Positions 23,102 through 31,083 of a stretch of 41,403 nucleotides of DNA are shown piece by piece. The stretch comes from Avanaerovorax sp964442135. Its GTDB lineage: Bacteria > Bacillota > Clostridia > Peptostreptococcales > Anaerovoracaceae. A model generated the notes under the pieces. That model did not search any database and was not told the DNA's origin. It saw nothing but the letters and a program-made list of their open reading frames with translations. Each line of letters starts with the position of its first letter. The stretch's first letter is position 1. Position numbers and translations under genes: made by a program. The DNA lies in NCBI GenBank assembly GCA_964442135.1, contig CAYTYN010000010.1, positions 1 through 41,403 on the forward strand, read 5' to 3'.

Positions 23102-24196
23102 TCAGTACCAAAGATTTTCGGAAATAGCCTGCTCGTGCTCCGCCAGGGTTTTAGAGTAGATCACCGTTCCGTCCTCTGTGGCGAAAAAGTACAGGTAGTC
23201 GGAATCCTCGTAATTAAGGGTAGCGTCCATCACCGTAGAGGAAACGCAGCAGACCGGCCCTATAGGAAGACCTGCATATATGTATGTGTTATATGGAGAG
23301 TCCACCTCCAGATCTTCATATGTTACGTTTACCCTCTTTTCCTGGAGAGCATACAGAACGGTTATATCGCTTTGAAGGAGCATGCCTGTCTCCAGTCGGT
23401 TCATGAATACCCCTGCGATCTTAGGCATATCCTCCTCGTAAAGAGACTCACTTTCCACCACGGAGGCCAGGGAAAGAAATTCGTGGATCGTCATACCCAT
23501 TCCCTCTATCTCCTCCATCCGCTGTGACAGCACGGAACCGGTGTAATCCAGTATTATCTCGGTGATAGCCTCGGCATTGATGTCCTGATCTGTAATCGTG
23601 TATGTCTCAGGATACAAGTATCCCTCCAGAGGATACATGATGCCGTCCTGGAGAATCTCATCTGTGAGGAACCAGTATTCATCTATGAGGCCGGCGAGAT
23701 AATCGGCGTCGCTCCACAGGGCTATGAGCTCATCCGACGATATGGCGAATTTATCTTCTATGGCCTGAGCGACGGTAGGTATGGTAGATCCTTCCACTAC
23801 AGTCAGCTGGTTCTTCGAAAGATAATTGAAGTCTCCTGTGTTTATCGCCGTAAGGATTTCTTTCAAATCCATGTCCTTGGAGAAGATATATGTGTTAGCC
23901 TGCAGGGTGTCATAATTTCCCAGGCGAACGTGTATCCTCGCTGCGGTTCTATTCTTTATGAGACCGTTTTCGTCTAATATATCTATGATCTGAAGTGCTC
24001 CGCTGTTTTGGGGTATATCCACTGTAATGGGAGTATCGTCGTCTATGTCGGCAGGTCCCAGACCGCTTCTGTAGACGAAAAAGGCTGATAAAGCGGCGGC
24101 TATAATAATCACCGCCCCTATGATGGCCGCGATGACCAAAGGTTTTTTCAACCATTTAGGGGATATAAACTTCATTTTAGGGGGAATAAATTTCAT
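23102..24196 (-). CDS. mltG: Endolytic murein transglycosylase MltG
   Basis: The 364-residue protein has a short cytoplasmic start, one transmembrane helix (about residues 19-42) and an extracytoplasmic YceG/MltG domain. It shows 'PLEGYLYPETYTI' and the catalytic Glu in 'LASVVESES', followed by 'IAGVFMNRL' and 'LQSDITVLYAL', and ends in 'YLYFFATEDGTVIYSKTLAEHE'. MltG cuts nascent glycan strands and sets their length. The ATG at 24196 has AGAGG 9 bases upstream. The first 14 residues are an imperfect tandem repeat of a 7-residue unit, MKFIPPK/MKFISPK. It precedes trmR-trhP as in Bacillus. Confidence 0.94.
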   Translation of the reverse strand: MKFIPPKMKFISPKWLKKPLVIAAIIGAVIIIAAALSAFFVYRSGLGPADIDDDTPITVDIPQNSGALQIIDILDENGLIKNRTAARIHVRLGNYDTLQANTYIFSKDMDLKEILTAINTGDFNYLSKNQLTVVEGSTIPTVAQAIEDKFAISSDELIALWSDADYLAGLIDEYWFLTDEILQDGIMYPLEGYLYPETYTITDQDINAEAITEIILDYTGSVLSQRMEEIEGMGMTIHEFLSLASVVESESLYEEDMPKIAGVFMNRLETGMLLQSDITVLYALQEKRVNVTYEDLEVDSPYNTYIYAGLPIGPVCCVSSTVMDATLNYEDSDYLYFFATEDGTVIYSKTLAEHEQAISENLWY

Positions 24197-24230
24197 CTAC
24201 TTATACCTCTTTTTATGCAAACAATTATAA

Positions 24231-24251
24231 AGGGACGTCAAACACGTCCCT
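24231..24251 (-). terminator. Hairpin after efp (probable intrinsic terminator)
   Basis: A perfect 8-base-pair stem AGGGACGT/ACGTCCCT with a 5-base loop lies 23 bases after the efp stop. On the minus strand it is followed by TTATAATTGTTT, a T-rich but interrupted tract. It would separate efp from mltG, perhaps only partly. Confidence 0.55.
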
Positions 24252-24274
24252 CCTTAGATAAAGCCTATTTAAGC

Positions 24275-24838
24275 CTATTCCTTAGACCTTCCCAGATACT
24301 CACCTGTCCTGGTGTCGATCTGAATCTTCTCTCCTTCTTCGATAAAGATAGGAACCTGAATAACTGCACCTGTTTCAACTGTGGCAGCTTTTGTTACGTT
24401 GGTAGCAGTGTTTCCCTTTACTCCCGGTTCTGTCTCGGTAACTACCAGATCCACAAAATTAGGAGCCTCCACGAGGAAAGGATTTCCCTTGTATAATTTT
24501 ATAGTCGCCTCGTCGTTCTCACGAAGATATTTAATAGCGTCCTCCACCTGATCGGAGCTTATGGGCATCTGCTCATAGGTTTCAGTATCCATGAAGTAGT
24601 AAAGCTCACCGTCGTTGTAGAGGTACTGCATGGTCTTAGTCTCGATATGGGCCTTAGGAAACTTATCGTTAGGGTTAAAGGCCTCTTCTCTGGTAGCGCC
24701 TGTAAGGATATTCTTATATTTGGTTCTCACAAAGGCCGCACCCTTGCCCGGTTTCACGTGCTGGAAGTCAAGAACAACGTGGGGTTCGCCGTTGATTTCA
24801 AAAGTAAGCCCTTTTCTAAAATCACCTGCTGTAATCAT
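24275..24838 (-). CDS. efp: Elongation factor P
   Basis: EF-P relieves ribosome stalling at polyproline. The 187-residue protein has all three beta-barrel domains: KOW-like N-terminus with 'DFRKGLTFEINGEP', the tip loop 'HVKPGKGAAFVRTK' with the modifiable Lys32, an OB domain ('MDTETYEQ', 'EAPNFVDLVVTETEPGVKG'), and the C-terminal motif 'GAVIQVPIFIEEGEKIQIDTRTGEY'. It has its own near-consensus promoter inside the end of the upstream ylbF-family gene, and a hairpin follows it, so it is likely transcribed mostly alone and strongly. Confidence 0.98.
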   Translation of the reverse strand: MITAGDFRKGLTFEINGEPHVVLDFQHVKPGKGAAFVRTKYKNILTGATREEAFNPNDKFPKAHIETKTMQYLYNDGELYYFMDTETYEQMPISSDQVEDAIKYLRENDEATIKLYKGNPFLVEAPNFVDLVVTETEPGVKGNTATNVTKAATVETGAVIQVPIFIEEGEKIQIDTRTGEYLGRSKE

Positions 24839-24880
24839 ATTCTATTCTCACTTTCTCAATTATAATTAACCTACTGGGCT

Positions 24881-24909
24881 ATTATATCAAATTTGCGTCG
24901 GGTTGCCAA
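24881..24909 (-). promoter_or_regulatory. Near-consensus promoter of efp
   Basis: Minus strand: -35 TTGGCA (24909-24904; 5 of 6), 17-base spacer, perfect -10 TATAAT (24886-24881) with extended TGA. Most of it lies within the last codons of the ylbF-family gene. The predicted transcript starts near 24874, giving a leader of about 36 bases. Confidence 0.85.
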
Positions 24910-25228
24910 TACCCATTACATCCGCCAGTATCTTGTAAACGTCGCTCATCATGATGGAAAACCTCATCTGGGCGGAAAGGTAAGCCGCTGCCGTAGGATC
25001 CTTCCCTATTATCTGATACAGCTCTCGGATAGCCTGAGACATTCCTTCCACAGGCTCTCCCGCTGCCTGTTTAGCCTGCATCTGCAGCTGCTTCATCTCA
25101 AAATCCTTTATCATTCTGTCAAGCTCCGGGTTGGATTCTACGGTTTTTTTCAAGGAATCGTACTGCTTATATTCCTCTGATTCTCTGACCGCCTGAGCCA
25201 GCTTGTGGGCTTCTTCATATACGTTCAT
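24887..25228 (-). CDS. YlbF/YmcA family protein
   Basis: A helical 113-residue protein of the YlbF/YmcA (Com_YlbF) family: 'YEEAHKLAQAVRESEEYKQYDSLK' at the N-terminus, 'NPELDRMIKDFEMKQLQMQ' in the middle and a final helix 'FSIMMSDVYKILADVMGI'. In Bacillus, YlbF, YmcA and YaaT form the Y-complex that directs RNase Y processing of selected mRNAs. Its place directly after RNase J is suggestive of a link to RNA decay but is not proof. The ATG has GGGGAGG 5 bases upstream. The efp promoter overlaps its 3' end. Confidence 0.88.
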   Translation of the reverse strand: MNVYEEAHKLAQAVRESEEYKQYDSLKKTVESNPELDRMIKDFEMKQLQMQAKQAAGEPVEGMSQAIRELYQIIGKDPTAAAYLSAQMRFSIMMSDVYKILADVMGIGNPTQI

Positions 25229-25245
25229 AAATACCTCCCCGCTTT

Positions 25246-27060
25246 TTATACGTCCAGAAACATCGGAAGTATGACAGGACTTCTCTTGGTCTTGCCATAT
25301 ATATATCTTTTCATTTCATCTCTGACGGCGCTCTTTAGGGTGTTCCAGTCCGAATCGTGAACCAGAGTATCCTCTATAGCCTTCCTGGCTACTCTTCTTG
25401 CCGAATTGATCAGATCTTCGTTCTCCTTTACGTACACGAAACCCCTGGTCACGATTTCAGGTCCGGACACAAGGGTTTTGCCGGCTTGGTCAATTCCTGC
25501 GGCCACTATGATCAGTCCTGCTTCAGAAAGCAGCTTTCTGTCCTTCAGGACCACGTTGCCCACATCTCCTACCCCAAGTCCGTCTACCAGTATGTCGTCA
25601 GCCTGGGTAACGTTCTCGAATTTCACGGCCTTCCTCTTATCTACCGTAAGCTGATCGCCGTTTTTCAGGATGTATATCCTGTTTTCCTTCATGCCCATGC
25701 TCTTAGCCAACTCCTTGTGGGCTATCAGGTGCCTGTGCTCGCCGTGAACCGGCATGAAAAACTTGGGATTTATTATGGAGTGAATAAGCTTCAGCTCCTC
25801 CTGACAGGCGTGGCCTGAAACGTGGATGTCGGCTATCTCGTTATATATGACGTGAACTTCATTTTCGAAAAGCCTGTTCACAACGTTGGACACGGTCTTT
25901 TCATTTCCCGGCACGGGGGAGGAGGAAAGAATGACCGTATCGCCTTTTTTCAGCTTTACGTTCCTGTGCTCATCGCTGGCCATTCTCGCCAATGCCGACA
26001 TAGGCTCTCCCTGGCTTCCCGTAGTGATTATGACCAGCTTATTGTCAGGTATGTTCTTGGTCTTGTTAAGCTCTACGTAGGAGCCTGACGGAATGTGAAG
26101 ATATCCCAGCTCCTGGGCGATACCTACTACGTTTTCCATGCTGCGTCCCGAAACGGAGAACTTTCTGCCGTATTTGTTGGCCAGCTCGATTATCTTCTGC
26201 ACCCGGTGTACGTTGGATGAAAATGTGGCGATTATGATCCTGTTTTCAGCCTCTCTGAATATGCCGTCCAGGGTCTGACCCACCATTTTCTCCGACTGAG
26301 TAAAGCCCTTTCTCACCGCATTGGTGCTGTCTGCCAGCATGATATCGACGCCTTTTCTCCCTATCTCTGCGAACTTCTGCAAATCTATGGGCTCCCCGTC
26401 TATAGGGGTGTAGTCGATCTTGAAGTCTCCTGTGTGAAACAGAGTGGCTGCCGGGGTCTGCACGTAGAAGCAGATGGCGTCCGCCACTGAGTGAGTGGTT
26501 CTTATAGTTTCCACCTTGAAGTCGCCCAGCTTAAGCTTATCTCCTGCCTTAACCGGCCTCAGGTCCCCTGAAATGCCGTGCTCCTTCAGTTTATTTTCGA
26601 TAAGGCCCAAAGTGATCCTCGTCCCGTAAATGGGAACATTTATCTGCTTAAGGAGATAAGGAATTCCTCCGATATGATCCTCGTGCCCGTGGGTGATGAG
26701 GACTCCTCTTATCTTGGAAGCGTTTTTTACGAGATAGGTGAAATCGGGTATGACCACGTCGATGCCGTACATCTCATCCTCCGGAAAGGACATTCCGCAA
26801 TCTATGACTATGATCTGGTCCTTGTATTCCAGAACGGTTAAGTTCTTTCCTATTTCGTCAAGGCCTCCGATGGGTATTATCTTCAGGTTGTCAGCCTTTT
26901 TTGCCGCTGTTGCATTTGTCCTGGTGGATTTTGTCACCTTCTTCGCCGGGCTCCCCTTGCCTGAGGCAACGAACCGCCCGGAGTTCTTTTTCTTCCCCGA
27001 CGGTATTACAGCCGTAATGTTCTTGGTATTAGTTTTTTTGCTATTGTAGTCTCTCAACAA
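25246..27060 (-). CDS. rnjA: Ribonuclease J
   Basis: This RNase J of about 604 residues has beta-lactamase and beta-CASP domains. Core motifs are 'IPIGGLDEIGKN' (about 61-72), the zinc motif 'THGHEDHIGG', 'HTGDFKID' and 'SGHACQEELK', followed by a C-terminal domain. It acts in mRNA decay and rRNA 5'-end trimming. Residues 1-57 form an unusual Lys/Ser/Thr-rich, probably disordered tail not found in Bacillus RNase J1. No ATG is available: the start must be one of two adjacent TTG codons (27060 or 27057), 4 or 7 bases after a GGGAGG. It follows leuS by 11 bases and precedes the ylbF-family gene by 17. Confidence 0.96.
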   Translation of the reverse strand: MLRDYNSKKTNTKNITAVIPSGKKKNSGRFVASGKGSPAKKVTKSTRTNATAAKKADNLKIIPIGGLDEIGKNLTVLEYKDQIIVIDCGMSFPEDEMYGIDVVIPDFTYLVKNASKIRGVLITHGHEDHIGGIPYLLKQINVPIYGTRITLGLIENKLKEHGISGDLRPVKAGDKLKLGDFKVETIRTTHSVADAICFYVQTPAATLFHTGDFKIDYTPIDGEPIDLQKFAEIGRKGVDIMLADSTNAVRKGFTQSEKMVGQTLDGIFREAENRIIIATFSSNVHRVQKIIELANKYGRKFSVSGRSMENVVGIAQELGYLHIPSGSYVELNKTKNIPDNKLVIITTGSQGEPMSALARMASDEHRNVKLKKGDTVILSSSPVPGNEKTVSNVVNRLFENEVHVIYNEIADIHVSGHACQEELKLIHSIINPKFFMPVHGEHRHLIAHKELAKSMGMKENRIYILKNGDQLTVDKRKAVKFENVTQADDILVDGLGVGDVGNVVLKDRKLLSEAGLIIVAAGIDQAGKTLVSGPEIVTRGFVYVKENEDLINSARRVARKAIEDTLVHDSDWNTLKSAVRDEMKRYIYGKTKRSPVILPMFLDV

Positions 27061-27071
27061 TATTCCTCCCT

Positions 27072-29546
27072 TTACTTAACAACTATGTTAACTAGTTTGT
27101 CAGGGACTGCAATAACTTTGACTATCTGCTTTCCTTCGATGAGAGACTGTACCGACGGCTGACCCATAACGGTCCTTTCCATATCGTCTTTAGTCATGCC
27201 TGTGGCGATGTTCATCTTTTCCTTTACTCTTCCGTTTATCTGAACGACGATCTCCACAGTATCCAACACAAGAGCCTTTTCATCGTACCTCGGCCACGGC
27301 TCGTTTACCAGCGTGTTTTCATGACCCAGTCCCTCCCACATCTCTTCACAAATGTGAGGAGTGAACGGTGAAAGGACTATTACCAAGGTATCGATGGCCT
27401 TCTTCATGAAAGGCACGTTCACGTCAGGTCTTTCTCTGTATCTGTATAGACAGTTGACCAGCTCCATTATGGAACTGATCGCCGTATTGAAGTTAAATCT
27501 TCCTCCGGCATCCTCCGTAACCTTTTTTACGGTGGAATTGAGCACGTAATTCAGCTCCTTGTCGGCCTCTGTCCTGATGTCAAAGCTTTCGCCTCCGTCT
27601 CCTGAATAATTCTTATTAAAATCATATACAAGCCTGTATACTCTGTTCAAAAATCTGTAGCTTCCCTCTACTCCTTCGTCAGACCAATCCAGCTCCCTTT
27701 CCGGAGGCGCCGCGAAGAGTATGAACAGCCGGACCGTATCCGTACCGTACTTTCCGATTATCTCCTCAGGGCTGACTACGTTTCCGATGGATTTGCTCAT
27801 CTTCCTTCCGTCCTTGTTTACCATCCCCTGGGTGAGAAGGTTTTTGAACGGTTCTTCATCCTTTACCAGCTCTAAGTCGTAGAGAGCCATCTGGAAGAAT
27901 CTGGCATACATCAGGTGAAGTATGGCGTGCTCCACTCCTCCCACGTACTGATCCACGTTCATCCAGTAATCCACCTTTTCCTTGTCAAAGGCTGCCTTAT
28001 CGTTCTTGGCATCACAATAACGGAGGAAATACCAGGACGAATCCAGGAACGTATCCATGGTATCCATCTCCCTCGCAGCCTTTTTACCGCAGCGAGGACA
28101 GCTGCACTGAGCAAAGGACTTCGAGGTGGTCAGCGGGGACGCTCCCTTACCTGTAAACTCTACATCTGTCGGAAGGAGTACCGGCAGGTTTTCCTCTTTT
28201 TCAGGAACCCATCCGCAGTCGTCACAGTATATCATCGGAATAGGCGTTCCCCAGTATCTCTGCCTTGAGATCAGCCAGTCTCTGAGCCTGTAGTTAACCG
28301 TCTTTTCGCCTATGCCCTCCTCGCTGAGCCACTCTATCATGGCATCTATGGCCTTCCTGTTGTTCATCCCGTTAAACTTTCCGGAATTGATCATGGTTCC
28401 CTCTGCCGCAAAAGCCTCGGTCAGGTTATTGATATCCACATCCGGATCTGCAGGATCTACTACAGGTATGATCTCAAGATCGAACTTTTTGGCAAAGTCG
28501 AAGTCTCTCTGGTCGTGGGCGGGAACGGCCATAATAGCACCCGTTCCATATCCCATGAGAACGTAATCGGAGATATAAATAGGCACCTTCTTGCCGTTTA
28601 CAGGGTTTACGGCATATCTTCCGATGTACACTCCCGTCTTTTCGTTAGTTGTGGACGTTCTCTCGATATCGTTCATGTGCTGAACCTTATCCAGATATTC
28701 ATCTACAGCCCCTTCGTACTCCGTTCCCCTTACCAGCTGCTCTACATATGGATGCTCGGGAGCCATTACCATGTAGGTGACGCCGAAGAGAGTATCCGCT
28801 CTGGTAGTGAATACGTCCATGGTAAGATCAGTACCGTCTATTTTAAACGCGACCTTAGCTCCCACAGATCTTCCTATCCAGTTTCTCTGCATAGTCTTAA
28901 CCTTTTCAGGCCATCCCTTGAGAATGTCCAGATTGTCTAAAAGCCTGTCGGCGTAGTCGGTGATCTTAAAGTACCACTGGGAAAGGTTCTTCTTGCCTAC
29001 AGGAGTCTTACACCTTTCACAGCACCCGTCAATTACCTGCTCGTTGGCCAGCACTGTCTGGCAGCTCGGACACCAGTTTACGGGGTTTTCCTTCTTGTAT
29101 GCAAGGCCTTTCTTGTAGAACTGTATGAAGATCCACTGCATCCATTTATAGTAATCCGGACTGCAGGTCTGAACCTCTCTGTCCCAGTCATAGGAAAGCC
29201 CCAACTGTCTAAACTGGGATTCCATCTCGTGGATATTATCCCATGTCCACTTTCCGGGCTCGACGCCGTGCTTTATGGCAGCGTTCTCCGCGGGAAGTCC
29301 GAAGGAATCGAAGCCTATAGGATGAAGGACGTTAAAGCCCTGCATCTTTTTGCACCTGGCCACCACGTCGCCTATGACGTAATTCCTCACATGCCCCATG
29401 TGGAGCTTGCCCGAAGGATATGGAAACATTTCAAGGACGTAATACTTTTCCCTGTTCTCATCCTCATAGGTCTTAAAGCTCCGGTTCTCTTCCCAATACC
29501 ACTGCCATTTTGATTCCATAGATTTAAAATCGTAGCGTTCCTTCAT
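27072..29546 (-). CDS. leuS: Leucyl-tRNA synthetase
   Basis: The 824-residue class I synthetase has the HIGH-type motif 'GKLHMGHVRNY' (about 46-56) and a zinc-binding pair 'CPSCQ...CCERC' near 155-180. The CP1 editing domain ('TRADTLFGVTYMV', 'GTGAIMAVPAHDQRDFDFA'), 'KMSKSIGN' near 585 and a C-terminal anticodon-binding/tail region follow. Length and domain order are standard for bacterial LeuRS. The start lies 6 bases after the stop of the YqeK-RsfS gene. No T-box leader precedes it, so regulation would come from the shared transcript. Confidence 0.98.
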   Translation of the reverse strand: MKERYDFKSMESKWQWYWEENRSFKTYEDENREKYYVLEMFPYPSGKLHMGHVRNYVIGDVVARCKKMQGFNVLHPIGFDSFGLPAENAAIKHGVEPGKWTWDNIHEMESQFRQLGLSYDWDREVQTCSPDYYKWMQWIFIQFYKKGLAYKKENPVNWCPSCQTVLANEQVIDGCCERCKTPVGKKNLSQWYFKITDYADRLLDNLDILKGWPEKVKTMQRNWIGRSVGAKVAFKIDGTDLTMDVFTTRADTLFGVTYMVMAPEHPYVEQLVRGTEYEGAVDEYLDKVQHMNDIERTSTTNEKTGVYIGRYAVNPVNGKKVPIYISDYVLMGYGTGAIMAVPAHDQRDFDFAKKFDLEIIPVVDPADPDVDINNLTEAFAAEGTMINSGKFNGMNNRKAIDAMIEWLSEEGIGEKTVNYRLRDWLISRQRYWGTPIPMIYCDDCGWVPEKEENLPVLLPTDVEFTGKGASPLTTSKSFAQCSCPRCGKKAAREMDTMDTFLDSSWYFLRYCDAKNDKAAFDKEKVDYWMNVDQYVGGVEHAILHLMYARFFQMALYDLELVKDEEPFKNLLTQGMVNKDGRKMSKSIGNVVSPEEIIGKYGTDTVRLFILFAAPPERELDWSDEGVEGSYRFLNRVYRLVYDFNKNYSGDGGESFDIRTEADKELNYVLNSTVKKVTEDAGGRFNFNTAISSIMELVNCLYRYRERPDVNVPFMKKAIDTLVIVLSPFTPHICEEMWEGLGHENTLVNEPWPRYDEKALVLDTVEIVVQINGRVKEKMNIATGMTKDDMERTVMGQPSVQSLIEGKQIVKVIAVPDKLVNIVVK

Positions 29547-29552
29547 CTTAGA

Positions 29553-30485
29553 TTAATCCTCCTTAATATCTACAAAGGCGCAGTCACCCCAAACTTTTTC
29601 GATATCATATTTCTCCCTGGATTCCTTGGTAAGGATGTTGACTATGACGTCAGTGAAATCCATGAGTATCCATCCGGGATTGTTCTTTCCCTCAATACCC
29701 TTGGGAAAAATTCCTTTCTTCGCCATGGCATCCTCCACGTCGTCGGTGAGAGCTAAAGTCTGTCTCTCAGAGCCTCCGCCGGCTATGACCAGGAAATCGG
29801 CAAAGGATGATTTCTCAGCTATGTCAATGATGATAATATCACGGGCTTTCTTGCTGTCTAAAACCTTCGCGGCAAAGATCGCCTGCTCTCTGCTGTTCAT
29901 GTGTTCCTCCCAATTGATTCTATCTCTCAGAAATTCCGCAGCGCTCAACGTCTCCTCATCGAGGCGCTGTCCCCTTTCATTAACGTATCGTATGGTATTT
30001 TCCATCTCCATAAGGCAGGCTCTGTCTATATTGACGAAGGCCTCTTCTCTCAGCCTCCCGACCCCGGGATAATCTCTGTTTTCCTCCGCCCCATCGGCCA
30101 CATAAAGGATCTTTTCCAGAAGGCTCATCCCCGGTCTTCCTGTAGTGTGATAGGCGACAGCATTGAGGATATCCTCGTCGTCTACGGCGAAATCTCTCTT
30201 CATCACGGCAGCGGCTATCTTGCCGTGAGCCAGATTTATATTCCCCGCATATTTTTCATCAATGCCCAGCTCTGTTATCATACGGGCCATCTCTTCCTCT
30301 GTCAGCTTTCTGAACATGTCGTGACAGAGGGCCGCAAGCTCAGCCTTGAGAGGATCCTCCCCATAGCGCTTTGCCAGCTCCACCGCCATCTTTTTGACGC
30401 CTTCTGTATGGCGAAGCCGCTTTTCAGTGAGCCGCTCAGCTGCCAAAGGACGAATTTCTCTTATCTTACTTTCTATAGAGTCCAT
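29553..30485 (-). CDS. YqeK HD-domain hydrolase fused to ribosome silencing factor RsfS
   Basis: A single open frame of about 310 residues. Residues 1-195 are YqeK-like, a diadenosine tetraphosphatase family: 'RHTEGV' (His26), 'CHD' (His55/Asp56), 'AHGKIAA', 'YHTTGR' and 'YVADGAE' supply the HD metal site. Residues 196-310 are complete RsfS ('MNSREQAIFAAKVLDSKKA', 'FADFLVIAGGGSERQTLAL', 'GWILMDFTDVIVNI', ending 'VWGDCAFVDI'), which binds L14 and blocks 30S joining. These are usually adjacent separate genes. The internal Met196 codon at 29900 has GGGAGG 5 bases upstream, so free RsfS may also be made. The 5' start is unsure: ATG 30485, ATG 30491 or GTG 30509, none with a good ribosome-binding site; it overlaps nadD. 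Confidence 0.9.
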   Translation of the reverse strand: MDSIESKIREIRPLAAERLTEKRLRHTEGVKKMAVELAKRYGEDPLKAELAALCHDMFRKLTEEEMARMITELGIDEKYAGNINLAHGKIAAAVMKRDFAVDDEDILNAVAYHTTGRPGMSLLEKILYVADGAEENRDYPGVGRLREEAFVNIDRACLMEMENTIRYVNERGQRLDEETLSAAEFLRDRINWEEHMNSREQAIFAAKVLDSKKARDIIIIDIAEKSSFADFLVIAGGGSERQTLALTDDVEDAMAKKGIFPKGIEGKNNPGWILMDFTDVIVNILTKESREKYDIEKVWGDCAFVDIKED

Positions 30486-31065
30486 TTTCATATATATATT
30501 TCTCAACACATCCCGGCACTAAAAGGCTTATGTCCTGCCCTGCCCGAACCCGCGCCTTTATGTCAGTGGAGGATATGTCAAGCACAGGATTGGTCAAAAT
30601 GTGTATATCCGCTCCAAACTCCCGTCTGTACCAATCTATCTTCTCCATGTCTATACCGTTTCCCGGTCTCAGTCCGGCCGCTAAGGAAAACTCCCTGAGA
30701 AGCTCATCTCCACTGTACCACTGCTCTATTGAGAGGAGAGAATCAGCCCCCATTATGAACCAGAACCGATCATCTCCTGACTTCTCCCTTATGCGGCAGA
30801 GTGTCCTGTAGGTATACGATATCCTCTCGCCTAATATTTCCTCCGTAGATACGGTGAAAAGCCTGTCCTCAGCGGCGACCAGGCTCAGCATGGCCAGTCT
30901 GTCCGCAGCTGAAGCGATATTTCTTCCCTCCTTAAAAGGCTGCACGCTGTTTGGCAGAAGTATGACCCGATCGAGTCCAAGCTCCATGGCCGCAGCCTTT
31001 GCAAGGGAAAGATGTCCGTTATGGAACGGATCGAATGTTCCTCCGAAAATTCCTCGTATCATCAT
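30466..31065 (-). CDS. nadD: Nicotinate-nucleotide adenylyltransferase
   Basis: NadD adenylates nicotinate mononucleotide in NAD synthesis. The 199-residue protein shows the nucleotidyltransferase motif 'GIFGGTFDPFHNGHL' (residues 5-19), 'LDRVILLPNSVQPFKEG', 'FIMGADSLLSIEQWYSGDELL' and the C-terminal 'DISSTDIKARVRAGQDISLLVP', including the ISSTxIR-like motif. The start is ATG 31065 or the next ATG at 31062; no strong ribosome-binding site is visible, so coupling to aspS (stop 18 bases upstream) is likely. It overlaps the start of the yqeK-rsfS gene, the normal Firmicute order nadD-yqeK-rsfS. Confidence 0.96.
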   Translation of the reverse strand: MMIRGIFGGTFDPFHNGHLSLAKAAAMELGLDRVILLPNSVQPFKEGRNIASAADRLAMLSLVAAEDRLFTVSTEEILGERISYTYRTLCRIREKSGDDRFWFIMGADSLLSIEQWYSGDELLREFSLAAGLRPGNGIDMEKIDWYRREFGADIHILTNPVLDISSTDIKARVRAGQDISLLVPGCVEKYIYENGLYRK

Positions 31066-31083
31066 GTTTCAGGCGCAGAACCA

